Position numbers and translations under genes: made by a program | Part shown: positions 8,355 to 16,047 of the stretch, piece after piece | Layout of the letters: each line of letters opens with the position of its first letter | Position numbering within the stretch: the stretch's first letter is position 1 | Assembly (NCBI RefSeq): GCF_013304385.1 | Contig: NZ_JAAITU010000013.1 | Span: forward strand, 22,120 to 86,119 | Reading direction: 5' to 3' | Length of the DNA stretch: 64,000 bases | DNA from: Blautia glucerasea | GTDB taxonomy: Bacteria > Bacillota > Clostridia > Lachnospirales > Lachnospiraceae | Notes under the pieces: model-generated | Database searches by the model: none | What the model was told of the DNA's origin: nothing | The model's input: the letters and a program-made list of their open reading frames with translations, nothing else

Positions 8355-9980
8355 ATGGCAAAAAAGACAACAAATACACTTCTATTTGTGCTGGTGTTAG
8401 CAGCTGCAGCCGGGATGACCGTCTACGTTGCAAAGGGAACACCCAGCGTACTGATCTATAACTTTATTTTTCTTGGTACAATGTCCGTGATCTATATGAT
8501 CACATTGTTTGGCGGCATGTTTCGTATGGATAATCTGGGAGAAGCCTTTCACAGGGCAGCAGATGAGCTGACAAATATTTTTAAGACCCCTGGTAAGACA
8601 GACACCAAGAATCTGGCATATCTGGACGAGCTGTTTGATGATCGTTACCTTGATAAGAAGATGGGGAATTTCTCCGAAAGCATCAGCCAGAGCAAGGAAG
8701 GCATTGGGGATATTGAAGAGTATATCAATGATGATGAGCTGGATATCCATATACATAAAAGACTTCTGGAGATGGTGCCGGATATTTTTACCAGCCTTGG
8801 TATTTTAGGTACTTTCATTGGCCTTGTATGGGGACTTAAGAATTTCCAGCCTACCAATTATGAGGCTATGACAACTTCCGTATCTTCACTGGTAGATGGT
8901 ATTAAGGTAGCATTCCTTACATCTATTTATGGTATTGCATTTTCCATTATTTATTCCTGGGGTATGAAGCGGGAATATTCCTTTATGTCTCAGAATCTTC
9001 AGAATTTCCTTGAGAAGTTCCATGCATACGTGATGCCCACTGCTGAGAATGAAGCCAGGAATCTTCTCCTTTCCAGCCAGAAGATGCAGACAAAGGCTAT
9101 GGCCCAGATGGCAGAGCAGTTTTCTGTGCAGATGGCAGACAGCTTTGAAAAAGTGATCACTCCTACATTCCAGAAGATGAACGATTCTCTGGATATGCTG
9201 GTGGCATCTGTGACAAGATGTCAGCAGGATGCTGTAAGGGATATCCTTCAGGCGTTCCTGAAGCAGATGCGAGGTTCCTTTGACACGGAATTTTCTGGAT
9301 TTAATGAGGCTCTTGCCAGTCTGAAGCAGGCACAGAAGGAGAATACAGCCTATACCACTGCACTTTATCAGACCATGAGCCAGCAGCTGGGCCAGTCCTA
9401 TGAGAAGCAGGAAAAGGCTATGCGGGATATGGTTACAGAGCTTGGAGGTATTTCCAGCCGCTATTTGGATACAGCTACAAGGATCACCCAGGAGAACAGG
9501 GAGATCCAGAAGATCCAGCAGCAGGATTATCAGCATGTGGTAGATTATATGAAGGATGCAGAGAAGTCTGCAGCCAAGTTCTGGGTAGCATGTAACCAGG
9601 CAATGCAAAAATATGTGGAGACAGCAGCAGCCGGCATGGAGAAGGCTTCTGCATCCAACCAGGCGGGTACAGATCTTCTGACATCAAACAGCAGGCTTGT
9701 TGAGCAGCTGGGCCAAGAGCTTCAGGAGTTTACCAGATATCAGCAGCAGTCCTATAAGACTATGGAACAGGTACGCAGACTGCTTTCTGAGCTTTCGGCA
9801 GTAGGTGACAGAAGTGTTTACCTGATGAGCGGCGGCAGCAGCCAGGAGTCCATGGACAGAATGGAGAAGCTGATGGAGCAGCAGGCTGCAGACCAGCAGG
9901 CAGTTCTGGAGGAGATTTCCAGGAATATCAAAGAGCTTTCCAAAGGAGCACAGAAAGGAAAATTTGGTTTATTTAAATAA
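8355..9980 (+). CDS. MotA/TolQ/ExbB-type proton channel protein, ZorA-like
   Basis: Probable channel subunit of a proton-driven membrane motor. Hydrophobic segments lie at about 8-26, 32-54, 143-161 and 182-203. The last two carry the MotA/TolQ/ExbB signature (SLGILGTFIGLVWGL and VDGIKVAFLTSIYGIAFSI). A helical, Gln-rich cytoplasmic tail of about 335 residues follows, much longer than in MotA or ExbB and reminiscent of the tail of ZorA from Zorya anti-phage systems. AAAGGAGG precedes the ATG, and the MotB/OmpA-like partner begins 11 bases downstream. There are no flagellar, Tol, TonB or Zorya effector genes next to it. Function is therefore inferred only as far as a stator-like complex. Confidence 0.82.
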   Translation: MAKKTTNTLLFVLVLAAAAGMTVYVAKGTPSVLIYNFIFLGTMSVIYMITLFGGMFRMDNLGEAFHRAADELTNIFKTPGKTDTKNLAYLDELFDDRYLDKKMGNFSESISQSKEGIGDIEEYINDDELDIHIHKRLLEMVPDIFTSLGILGTFIGLVWGLKNFQPTNYEAMTTSVSSLVDGIKVAFLTSIYGIAFSIIYSWGMKREYSFMSQNLQNFLEKFHAYVMPTAENEARNLLLSSQKMQTKAMAQMAEQFSVQMADSFEKVITPTFQKMNDSLDMLVASVTRCQQDAVRDILQAFLKQMRGSFDTEFSGFNEALASLKQAQKENTAYTTALYQTMSQQLGQSYEKQEKAMRDMVTELGGISSRYLDTATRITQENREIQKIQQQDYQHVVDYMKDAEKSAAKFWVACNQAMQKYVETAAAGMEKASASNQAGTDLLTSNSRLVEQLGQELQEFTRYQQQSYKTMEQVRRLLSELSAVGDRSVYLMSGGSSQESMDRMEKLMEQQAADQQAVLEEISRNIKELSKGAQKGKFGLFK

Positions 9981-9991
9981 AGGAGAGAATC

Positions 9992-10939
9992 ATGCACAAG
10001 AAAAGAAAATCAGAGGATGGAAGCTTTAATATCTGGCGCTCCTATTCCGATATGATGTGTGGTGTATTGCTTCTCTTCGTACTGATTATGTGCGTAACCC
10101 TTTTCCAGGCGCAGAAGAGTTATGACGAGAGTATTAAAGAGCAGCAAGAGAAGAATGAGATGCAGGCCAATTATATTGCTGAGATCACTGCACAGCAGAA
10201 TACCCTGGACGATCAGGATGCAAAGCTGAAGACACAGGATGAGAAGCTGTCTGCCCTGGCACAGCAGCTGGCAGAGCAGGCACAGAAGCTTAAGGAACAG
10301 GAAGCAGCCCTGGCACAGCAGCAGGTGGATCTGGATGAGAAAACCCAGCTGATCAGCACCCAGCAGGCCAAGATCGATAATATCATCGGTGTAAAGGCAG
10401 AGGTTGTTGAGTCCCTGCAGCAGGAATTTGCCAAGAATAACCTGAATGTAAATATTGATTCCCAGACAGGAGCATTGACACTGGATGCCAGCGTTCTTTT
10501 TGCTTATGATGATGCAGAGCTTACTGAAGAGGGAAAAACAGCCCTTCGCAGTGTTCTGCCGATTTACTGCAAGGTGCTTCTGGAAGACAGCTACAAGTCT
10601 TATCTGGCAGAGATCATTATTGATGGTTATACTGATACAGATGGAGATTATGCTTATAACCTGGAGCTTTCTCAGCGCAGATCCCTGGCAGTTGCCCAGT
10701 ATCTGCTGGAAATCCAGGGAGAATTTCTTACATCTGATCAGACAATTGATCTGCAGGATTATCTTACAGTCAACGGTCATTCCATGGCGAATCCTATCCT
10801 GGATGCGGATGGCAATGTAGATAAGGATGCTTCCCGTCGTGTAGAAGTTAAGTTCCGTCTGAAGGACGACGAGATGATCGATGAGCTGAGCAGCATTATG
10901 ACTACAGATCAGGCTTCATCAGATAATGCGCAAGAGTGA
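9992..10939 (+). CDS. MotB/OmpA-family stator protein, ZorB-like
   Basis: Likely peptidoglycan-anchored partner of the preceding channel. A single membrane segment at about 21-39 is preceded by SYSDMMCG; Asp20 sits where MotB and ZorB carry the proton-binding Asp. Residues 75-130 form eight uninterrupted heptads (QDAKLKT, QDEKLSA, LAQQLAE and so on), a clear coiled coil between membrane and C-terminal domain. The OmpA/MotB domain at about 160-295 has GYTDTDGDYAYNLELSQRR, the peptidoglycan-binding signature. RBS AAAGGAGAG is present. The last 21 bases overlap the 3' end of the convergent PPTase gene. Gram-positive wall thickness may explain the long spacer (inference). Confidence 0.82.
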   Translation: MHKKRKSEDGSFNIWRSYSDMMCGVLLLFVLIMCVTLFQAQKSYDESIKEQQEKNEMQANYIAEITAQQNTLDDQDAKLKTQDEKLSALAQQLAEQAQKLKEQEAALAQQQVDLDEKTQLISTQQAKIDNIIGVKAEVVESLQQEFAKNNLNVNIDSQTGALTLDASVLFAYDDAELTEEGKTALRSVLPIYCKVLLEDSYKSYLAEIIIDGYTDTDGDYAYNLELSQRRSLAVAQYLLEIQGEFLTSDQTIDLQDYLTVNGHSMANPILDADGNVDKDASRRVEVKFRLKDDEMIDELSSIMTTDQASSDNAQE

Positions 10940-11635
10940 TTCCGTAGAAAGCCGGCAAATATTAGGCTTTGTGGCAAGTGCAGAGCATACAGCGATCCGG
11001 TAATCATTAAATGCAAATTCCCGGGCTTGGCAGGTTCTGTCCGTAGAATATATAGTAGAAATACAAGTGGAAAGCCGGCCCCATTCAGAACCATCAGAAA
11101 GGATGTCATAAGAACCGGGATAAACCTGAAAGGATTTCAGGGGGAGGGATAAACCCTCCCCTTTATATTTTACATAGCTTTCCTTTAGTGCCCAGATCCG
11201 TGTAAACATGGAAACACCATATTTCTGTACAAGGGCATATTCAGATTCAGTAAAGAAAATACGGGCGATATTGGAACGGTCTTCTTTTTCTTTCTGGATA
11301 TCGATCCCACAGGGGACAGAGCCAAAAGCACAGACTACATACCCATTGCTGTGGGAAAGATTAAAATGAAAATCATGATTTTTCAGGAACGGCTTACCCT
11401 TTTCGGAAACAGAAAGAGCCTCCAGTGGAAGACTGTTTTCCAGAAGAAGAGTACGGAGCATAAGCCCTGCCACAAGGCTTTCCAGACGGCTTTCCTGGCG
11501 GCGCAGCCTGGAAATGGATTCTTTCCGTTCTTTCCAGGAACCGAAATCAGGAAGCAGTGCCAGTCCTTTTTGAAATAACTTTGGATCTTTAAATTCGTCA
11601 ACAGATGTGATCAAACATTGAATCTTATGGTTCAT
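10919..11635 (-). CDS. 4'-phosphopantetheinyl transferase superfamily protein (Sfp-like)
   Basis: Transfers phosphopantetheine from CoA to a serine of a carrier protein. The Sfp-type motifs are present in order: FNLSHSNGYVVCAFG, GIDIQKEKED (Mg-binding Asp) and WALKESYVKYKGEGL (Glu and Lys). The start is set at the ATG at 11635, giving 238 residues, because a GAGGTGAT site sits about 10 bases upstream and the ATG overlaps the TAA of map by one base; an upstream ATG at 11689 would lie inside map. No polyketide, peptide or fatty-acid synthase gene is in the window, so its carrier substrate is elsewhere. Confidence 0.88.
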   Translation of the reverse strand: MNHKIQCLITSVDEFKDPKLFQKGLALLPDFGSWKERKESISRLRRQESRLESLVAGLMLRTLLLENSLPLEALSVSEKGKPFLKNHDFHFNLSHSNGYVVCAFGSVPCGIDIQKEKEDRSNIARIFFTESEYALVQKYGVSMFTRIWALKESYVKYKGEGLSLPLKSFQVYPGSYDILSDGSEWGRLSTCISTIYSTDRTCQAREFAFNDYRIAVCSALATKPNICRLSTESLLRII

Positions 11636-12510
11636 TACCAGCAGATCACCTCGCATCCGCTTTCTGTTACCAGCACGGTGACTTCCCACTGGGCAGAAGG
11701 CTGTCCGTCACAGGTACGCACTGTCCAGTCATCCATTTCATCGGTATAAACTTCATCAGATCCCATATTTACCATTGGCTCAATGGTAAACATCATACCT
11801 GGAACCATCAGCACACCGCTTCCTTCTTCTGAAGTGTAACTTACCCATGGATCCTCATGGAATTCCAGCCCTATGCCATGGCCGCCGATTTCTTTTACAA
11901 CTGAGTAACCATTTTCAAGCGCATGCTGGTGAACGGCGTGCCCCATATTTCCAATCGGTGTCCAGGGCTTTACCTGTGAAATGCCGATCTCTACACATTC
12001 TTTTACAACCTTTACCAGCTTTTCTTTTTCCGGGCTTACATTTCCGATACAGAACATACGTGAGGAATCAGAAAAATATCCATTATAAATGGTGGAAACA
12101 TCTACATTGATAATATCTCCTTCTTTCAGAACCACATCTGTGGATGGGATCCCGTGGCAAACCACCTGGTCAATGGAGGTGCATACACTCTTTGGATAGC
12201 CTTCATAATTCAATGGGGCAGGGATCCCGCCATGGCGGATGGTCTCTTCATGTACCCAGTCATCGATCTCCTGGGTAGTAATGCCTGGACGGATGTGATC
12301 AGCCACATAATCCAGCACGGCAATATTGATCTTACAACTTTCTTTGATCTTCTCAATCTGCTCCGGGGTTTTGATCAGGTTGTGGTCAAGTACCGGATAG
12401 CCTTTTTGTTTCATTTGTTCCAGCTTTTCGTCAAATGCTTCGTGGCACTTTTTGTATTTTTTGCCGCTTCCGCACCAGCAGGGATCATTTCTTCCTATTT
12501 TTAAAGACAT
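11635..12510 (-). CDS. map: Type I methionyl aminopeptidase with N-terminal SEC-C zinc motif
   Basis: Removes the initiator Met from nascent proteins. Residues 8-25 form a SEC-C motif (Cys11, Cys13, Cys22, His23), which in other proteins binds zinc and ribosome-linked partners. The catalytic domain has VCHGIPS, the Asp pair in NVDVSTIYNGYFSDSS, GGHGIGLEFHEDP, FTIEPM and WEVTVLV, giving the full metal ligand set. At 291 residues it matches the extended clostridial form. Its stop overlaps the start of the PPTase gene, so the two are probably one transcript read leftwards. Confidence 0.95.
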   Translation of the reverse strand: MSLKIGRNDPCWCGSGKKYKKCHEAFDEKLEQMKQKGYPVLDHNLIKTPEQIEKIKESCKINIAVLDYVADHIRPGITTQEIDDWVHEETIRHGGIPAPLNYEGYPKSVCTSIDQVVCHGIPSTDVVLKEGDIINVDVSTIYNGYFSDSSRMFCIGNVSPEKEKLVKVVKECVEIGISQVKPWTPIGNMGHAVHQHALENGYSVVKEIGGHGIGLEFHEDPWVSYTSEEGSGVLMVPGMMFTIEPMVNMGSDEVYTDEMDDWTVRTCDGQPSAQWEVTVLVTESGCEVICW

Positions 12511-12541
12511 TTTACTCGCTCCTTATCCGATGATATATGGT

Positions 12542-12568
12542 GTAACTGTTCAGTATTCTTACAGTTAC
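12542..12568. repeat. Inverted repeat upstream of map
   Basis: GTAACTGT at 12542-12549 and ACAGTTAC at 12561-12568 form a perfect 8-bp inverted repeat with an 11-base spacer, 32-58 bases upstream of the map start. It could be an operator or a leader hairpin; no promoter could be placed with confidence. Confidence 0.4.
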
Positions 12569-12666
12569 TGTATATATTGTTTTTTCAGCAAATAGAATAT
12601 CACAATTCAGAGGTAAAGTAAAATCTGATATGAGAGAAAAATATATGATATGAGAGGAAATTTATC

Positions 12667-12808
12667 GCTACTGTTCACAGGTAATATTCCGCGAGGTGTT
12701 TTGCCATGTATATGGCAAAATCCCGAGACATACGGGGCAAAATCCCATCACCGAAGGTGATATGGAATGGATTTTGACCAAGTTGCTGTGAACGGAGTGA
12801 ACAGTAAC
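12667..12808. mobile_element. MITE-like 142-bp insertion with target duplication
   Basis: The ends are inverted repeats: GCTACTGTTCAC at 12667-12678 and GTGAACAGTAAC at 12797-12808, 11 of 12 matching. They are flanked by a direct repeat AATTTATC at 12659-12666 and 12809-12816 (the next base G also matches), as expected for a target-site duplication. Inside are further short hairpins (GTTTTGCCAT/ATGGCAAAAT and ATCACC-GAA-GGTGAT) and no reading frame. This is the pattern of a non-autonomous miniature transposable element; the parent transposase is not in the window. It sits between the map promoter region and the thiT promoter. Confidence 0.7.
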
Positions 12809-12849
12809 AATTTATCGTTTACGGTCTTTTATAGAGGATGAAAATTGTG

Positions 12850-12878
12850 TTGTGTGAAGTGAAGGGGTGTGCTATACT
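12850..12878 (+). promoter_or_regulatory. thiT promoter
   Basis: TTGTGT at 12850-12855, 17-bp spacer, TATACT at 12873-12878 preceded by TGC (extended -10). Confidence 0.7.
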
Positions 12879-12887
12879 GTAGAACGA

Positions 12888-13003
12888 ACCAAGGGAGCTT
12901 GCAGGCGCAGGCTGAGAGGAAGCAATCACCAGGGAGGACATTCTTCCGGTGACCGGAGGCTTCGACCTTTTAACTTGATTTGGATAATGCCAACGTAAGG
13001 AGG
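12888..13003 (+). promoter_or_regulatory. TPP riboswitch (THI element)
   Basis: The conserved blocks are CTGAGAGG at about 12911-12919, ACTTGATTTGGATAATGCCA near 12973-12991 and CGTAAGGAGG. The last block includes the AAGGAGG ribosome site of thiT, so thiamine pyrophosphate binding is likely to block translation; no terminator hairpin with a T-run lies between aptamer and gene. Confidence 0.95.
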
Positions 13004-13010
13004 AAAACAA

Positions 13011-13697
13011 ATGATGGATTTTCTAGTAACTGCTGATGGTGGGCTGACTACTGCCGGCTATGTAACAAGTATTGCTGCCATGGTGATCCTGGTGGTGATC
13101 GCAGCTGTGCTTTTCCATAAGAAAAGCTCTTCAGGAAAGCTGACTACACAGCAGCTTGTAACCTGTGCAGTGGCACTTGCCCTTGCTTATGCCACATCTT
13201 ACCTTAAGGTATTTTCTCTGCCATTTGGTGGCTCTGTGACCTTATGCAGCATGCTTTTTATCGTACTCATCGGATATTGGTACGGACCTAAGATCGGTAT
13301 TCTGACAGGTCTTGTTTATGGTATCTTCCAGTTCTTGCAGGAGCCATATGTACTTAGCTTTTTCCAGGTATGCTGTGATTATATCCTGGCATTTGGCGCT
13401 ATGGGTATTGCAGGCTTTTTCTCAAAATCAAAGAAATACGGTTTGCAGAAAGCATATGTGGCAGCGATTCTTGCCAGAGGTGTATTTCATGTTCTGGGCG
13501 GATATCTGTACTGGATGAGCTACATGCCTGAGAATTATCCTAAGTCATTATCTGCTATATATCCTATCGTTTACAACTATAGCTACATTCTTGCTGAGGG
13601 AGTTATAACACTGATCCTGATCTCTATTCCGGCTGTTTCAAAAGCACTGGTTCAGGTTCGTAAGATGGTGACAGTACCGGGAGAGCAGAACGCATAA
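13011..13697 (+). CDS. thiT: Energy-coupled thiamine transporter ThiT (ECF S component)
   Basis: Substrate-binding membrane subunit that captures thiamine and docks on a shared ECF ATPase/T module encoded elsewhere. Family signatures include YLKVFSLPFGGSVTLCSM and GLVYGIFQFLQEPY. At 228 residues it is about 40 longer than Lactococcus ThiT because of an extra N-terminal hydrophobic segment (about 16-38) and short linker. The TPP riboswitch overlaps its ribosome site, which independently supports the substrate. A GC-rich hairpin at about 13735 ends the unit. Confidence 0.95.
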   Translation: MMDFLVTADGGLTTAGYVTSIAAMVILVVIAAVLFHKKSSSGKLTTQQLVTCAVALALAYATSYLKVFSLPFGGSVTLCSMLFIVLIGYWYGPKIGILTGLVYGIFQFLQEPYVLSFFQVCCDYILAFGAMGIAGFFSKSKKYGLQKAYVAAILARGVFHVLGGYLYWMSYMPENYPKSLSAIYPIVYNYSYILAEGVITLILISIPAVSKALVQVRKMVTVPGEQNA

Positions 13698-13734
13698 ATA
13701 AATAATGATATTGAATCTATCCAAATCCATAACA

Positions 13735-13766
13735 GCCGTCGGAACCCTTGTCCGGCGGCTTATTAT
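13735..13766 (+). terminator. thiT terminator
   Basis: GCCGTCGGA, short loop, TCCGGCGGC, then an AT-rich tail with a broken T-run. Confidence 0.55.
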
Positions 13767-13791
13767 AATAGTGAAACCATAGAAAAAACTC

Positions 13792-13820
13792 TTGCAATGG
13801 CAGGAGTTCTATAGTATAAT
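13792..13820 (+). promoter_or_regulatory. rplS promoter
   Basis: TTGCAA at 13792-13797, 17-bp spacer, perfect TATAAT at 13815-13820. The 80-base leader to the start codon could hold an L19-type autoregulatory element, but I cannot identify one by eye. Confidence 0.8.
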
Positions 13821-13900
13821 CAATCATGTTGTGAAAAAAGATGGTCCTCTGTTACCTCATGTGTATTAAGAACATCCAATAGAAGAATAGGAGAAAGAAC

Positions 13901-14248
13901 ATGAACGACATTATTAAAAACATCGAAGCAGAACAGTTAAAAGCAGATGTTCCTCAGTTCAATGTAGGTGATACTGTAAGAGTACACGCACTGATCAAAG
14001 AGGGAAACCGTGAGAGAATCCAGGTTTTCGAGGGAACAGTATTAAAGAAACAGGGCGGAAGCACAAGAGCAACTTTCACAGTAAGAAAGAGCTCCAATGG
14101 TGTTGGCGTTGAGAAGACATGGCCGCTTCACTCCCCACACGTAAAGAGTGTAGAAGTTATTCGCCACGGTAAAGTACGTCGTGCAAAACTTAACTACTTA
14201 AGAGACCGTGTAGGTAAGGCTGCTAAGGTTAAAGAGCGCATTAAATAA
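13901..14248 (+). CDS. rplS: 50S ribosomal protein L19
   Basis: Large-subunit protein near the subunit interface. The 115-residue length and the signatures [31 protein letters not shown] and [26 protein letters not shown] are diagnostic. The usual upstream partners rimM and trmD are absent here; instead the gene has its own strong promoter and terminator. Confidence 0.98.
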   Translation: MNDIIKNIEAEQLKADVPQFNVGDTVRVHALIKEGNRERIQVFEGTVLKKQGGSTRATFTVRKSSNGVGVEKTWPLHSPHVKSVEVIRHGKVRRAKLNYLRDRVGKAAKVKERIK

Positions 14249-14267
14249 TCCATACCTGATTATGAGA

Positions 14268-14308
14268 ATGACTGCCGTCGGATTGATTTCCGGAGGCAGT
14301 TATTTTTT
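14268..14308 (+). terminator. rplS terminator
   Basis: ACTGCCGTCGGA, short loop, TCCGGAGGCAGT followed by TATTTTTT. Confidence 0.85.
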
Positions 14309-14363
14309 ACTTTATAGGAAATTACTCCGTAATGTTATGGGCTTACATATTTTGGCGGATTCC

Positions 14364-14393
14364 TTGCTTTTACAGTTTACAGTGTGTTATACT
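14364..14393 (+). promoter_or_regulatory. Promoter for the signal peptidase gene
   Basis: TTGCTT at 14364-14369, 18-bp spacer, TATACT at 14388-14393. Confidence 0.6.
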
Positions 14394-14430
14394 GTAACAG
14401 CTAATCGAAAAACAGGAGCATTTGAATAAT

Positions 14431-15066
14431 ATGTTAAAAAATAGAAGAAAGAAACGATCCAGGGAGCAATGGGAGAACTGGCGGGCTACCTGGAGAGAGA
14501 ATAAATCTATAGCAGAAGCGAAAGAAAAACTGGAAGATAAGAAGGTCCGGGGTGTATTGCGCCTGGTTTTTGAAATTATTGTAACGCTGGCTTTTGCAGC
14601 ACTGGTAGGGATCGCCATGTTTCAGTCTGTGACTATGCAGGAAAGTTCCATGGAGCCCACCATCTCTGTAGGAGACAGATATTTTATGAACCGGGTGATT
14701 TATCGTGTATCTTCCCCTAAAAGAGGAGATGTGATTGTTTTCCGTACAAACGCCAGTGATGATGCAGCATTGCATATCCGCAGGGTGATCGGGCTTCCGG
14801 GAGAGACTGTGCAGATCGTGGATGGACAGATCCTGATCAATGGAGAGACTTACAAAGAGGGCAGGGATTTTCCTGTGATCAGTAATCCGGGGATGGCATC
14901 CAGTCCGGTAACACTGGAATCAGGAGAATATTTTGTGCTTGGTGATAACAGGAATAACAGTGAGGACAGCCGGTATGGCAGTATCGGGAAGGTAAATAAG
15001 AAATATATTACCGGCAAGCTGTGGTTTAAACTTTTCCCTGTGAAATCCATAGGCTTTTTTGAATGA
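14431..15066 (+). CDS. lepB: Signal peptidase I, Lys dyad position is Arg
   Basis: A membrane-bound type I signal peptidase by homology. A charged N-terminal region (1-45) precedes a membrane segment at about 47-65; Ser73 in SSMEPTI is the nucleophile position, followed by RGDVIVF, IGLPGETVQI and LGDNRNNSEDSR, all family boxes. The residue aligned with the general-base Lys (YVKRIIGLPGD in Bacillus SipS) is Arg117 here (HIRRVIGLPGE). ATG 14431 is preferred over TTG 14422 because CAGGAG ends only 3 bases before the TTG; the spacing to ATG is 12. It is followed by a 22-bp tandem repeat and then ylqF. Confidence 0.88.
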   Translation: MLKNRRKKRSREQWENWRATWRENKSIAEAKEKLEDKKVRGVLRLVFEIIVTLAFAALVGIAMFQSVTMQESSMEPTISVGDRYFMNRVIYRVSSPKRGDVIVFRTNASDDAALHIRRVIGLPGETVQIVDGQILINGETYKEGRDFPVISNPGMASSPVTLESGEYFVLGDNRNNSEDSRYGSIGKVNKKYITGKLWFKLFPVKSIGFFE

Positions 15067-15150
15067 TTTTGCAAGCTTATTTAAGTGATTTTGCAAGCGT
15101 ATTTGAATGATTTTGAGGACTTATTTAAGTGATTTTGAAGACTAAAATGA
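15063..15150. repeat. Tandem repeat, four 22-bp units
   Basis: Units begin at 15063, 15085, 15107 and 15129, each reading (A/G)TGATTTTG followed by a variable centre and mostly TATTTAA or TATTTGA. The first unit overlaps the lepB stop codon and the last ends just before the ylqF ribosome site. Confidence 0.85.
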
Positions 15151-15165
15151 ATGGAAGTGACAAGA

Positions 15166-16047
15166 ATGGATAATCGTGAAAACAGAATCAATATTAACTG
15201 GTATCCTGGTCATATGACCAAGGCAAAAAGGCAGATGCAGGAGGATATCCGTCTGATCGACCTGATCATTGAACTGGTGGATGCAAGAGTGCCTCTTTCT
15301 AGCAGAAATCCGGATATTGACCAGTTGGGAATGAACAAAGCAAGATTGATCCTTTTGAATAAAGCAGATCTGGCAGACGACAGGCAGAATGAAAGATGGA
15401 AGGAATATTTTCAGGAAAAAGGCTTTCACGTGGTAAAGGTGGATTCCAGAAATGGGGCAGGGATCAAGGCTATTCAGGCTGTGATCCAGGAAGCCTGCAA
15501 GGAAAAGATCGAAAGGGACAGAAGGCGCGGGATCAAGAACCGCCCGATCCGTGCCATGGTAGCAGGCATCCCAAATGTGGGCAAATCCACCTTTATTAAT
15601 ACCTTTGCTGGCAAAGCTTGTGCAAAGACCGGCAATAAGCCAGGTGTAACAAAGGGGAAGCAGTGGATCCGTCTGAATAAAGGTGTAGAGCTACTGGATA
15701 CGCCGGGGATCCTCTGGCCCAAATTTGAGGATCCGGATACAGGAAAAAAACTGGCTTTTGTAGGATCTATTAAAGATGATATTCTGAATATGGAAGAGCT
15801 TTCCCTGGAACTGATCGGTTTTTTAAGAGAGTATTATCCGGGAGTTATTCATAAAAGATATGATGTACCGGAAGAAGGAAGGGATGTGGAGATCCTGGAA
15901 GCTATTGCAAAAGTGCGGGGCTGCTTGAAAAAAGGAGAAGAGCTGGATTATGGAAAAGCATCTGGCATCCTTTTTGATGATTTCCGTTCCGGCAAGCTGG
16001 GCAGGATCACAGTAGAGTGGCCGCCGGTGAAAGAGGAAAAAGCATGA
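15166..16047 (+). CDS. ylqF: Ribosome biogenesis GTPase YlqF (RbgA)
   Basis: GTPase needed for late assembly of the 50S subunit. The circularly permuted motif order is clear: G4 NKAD at residues 65-68, G1 GIPNVGKS at 134-141, and G3 DTPG at 178-181, followed by the C-terminal ANTAR-like helical region. WYPGHMTKA near the N-terminus is typical. The ATG at 15166 has GGAAGTGA upstream; an ATG at 15151 lies at the end of the tandem repeat without a site. The protein is 293 residues. It overlaps rnhB by four bases (ATGA), a common pairing in Firmicutes. Confidence 0.94.
   Translation: MDNRENRININWYPGHMTKAKRQMQEDIRLIDLIIELVDARVPLSSRNPDIDQLGMNKARLILLNKADLADDRQNERWKEYFQEKGFHVVKVDSRNGAGIKAIQAVIQEACKEKIERDRRRGIKNRPIRAMVAGIPNVGKSTFINTFAGKACAKTGNKPGVTKGKQWIRLNKGVELLDTPGILWPKFEDPDTGKKLAFVGSIKDDILNMEELSLELIGFLREYYPGVIHKRYDVPEEGRDVEILEAIAKVRGCLKKGEELDYGKASGILFDDFRSGKLGRITVEWPPVKEEKA

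Noticed and set aside
8355..10939. A complete Zorya defence system
   Set aside because: Only ZorA/B-like genes are present; no ZorC, ZorD (helicase) or ZorE (HNH) gene lies on either side.
15063..15150. CRISPR array
   Set aside because: The 22-bp units are contiguous with no unique spacers, and there are no cas genes.
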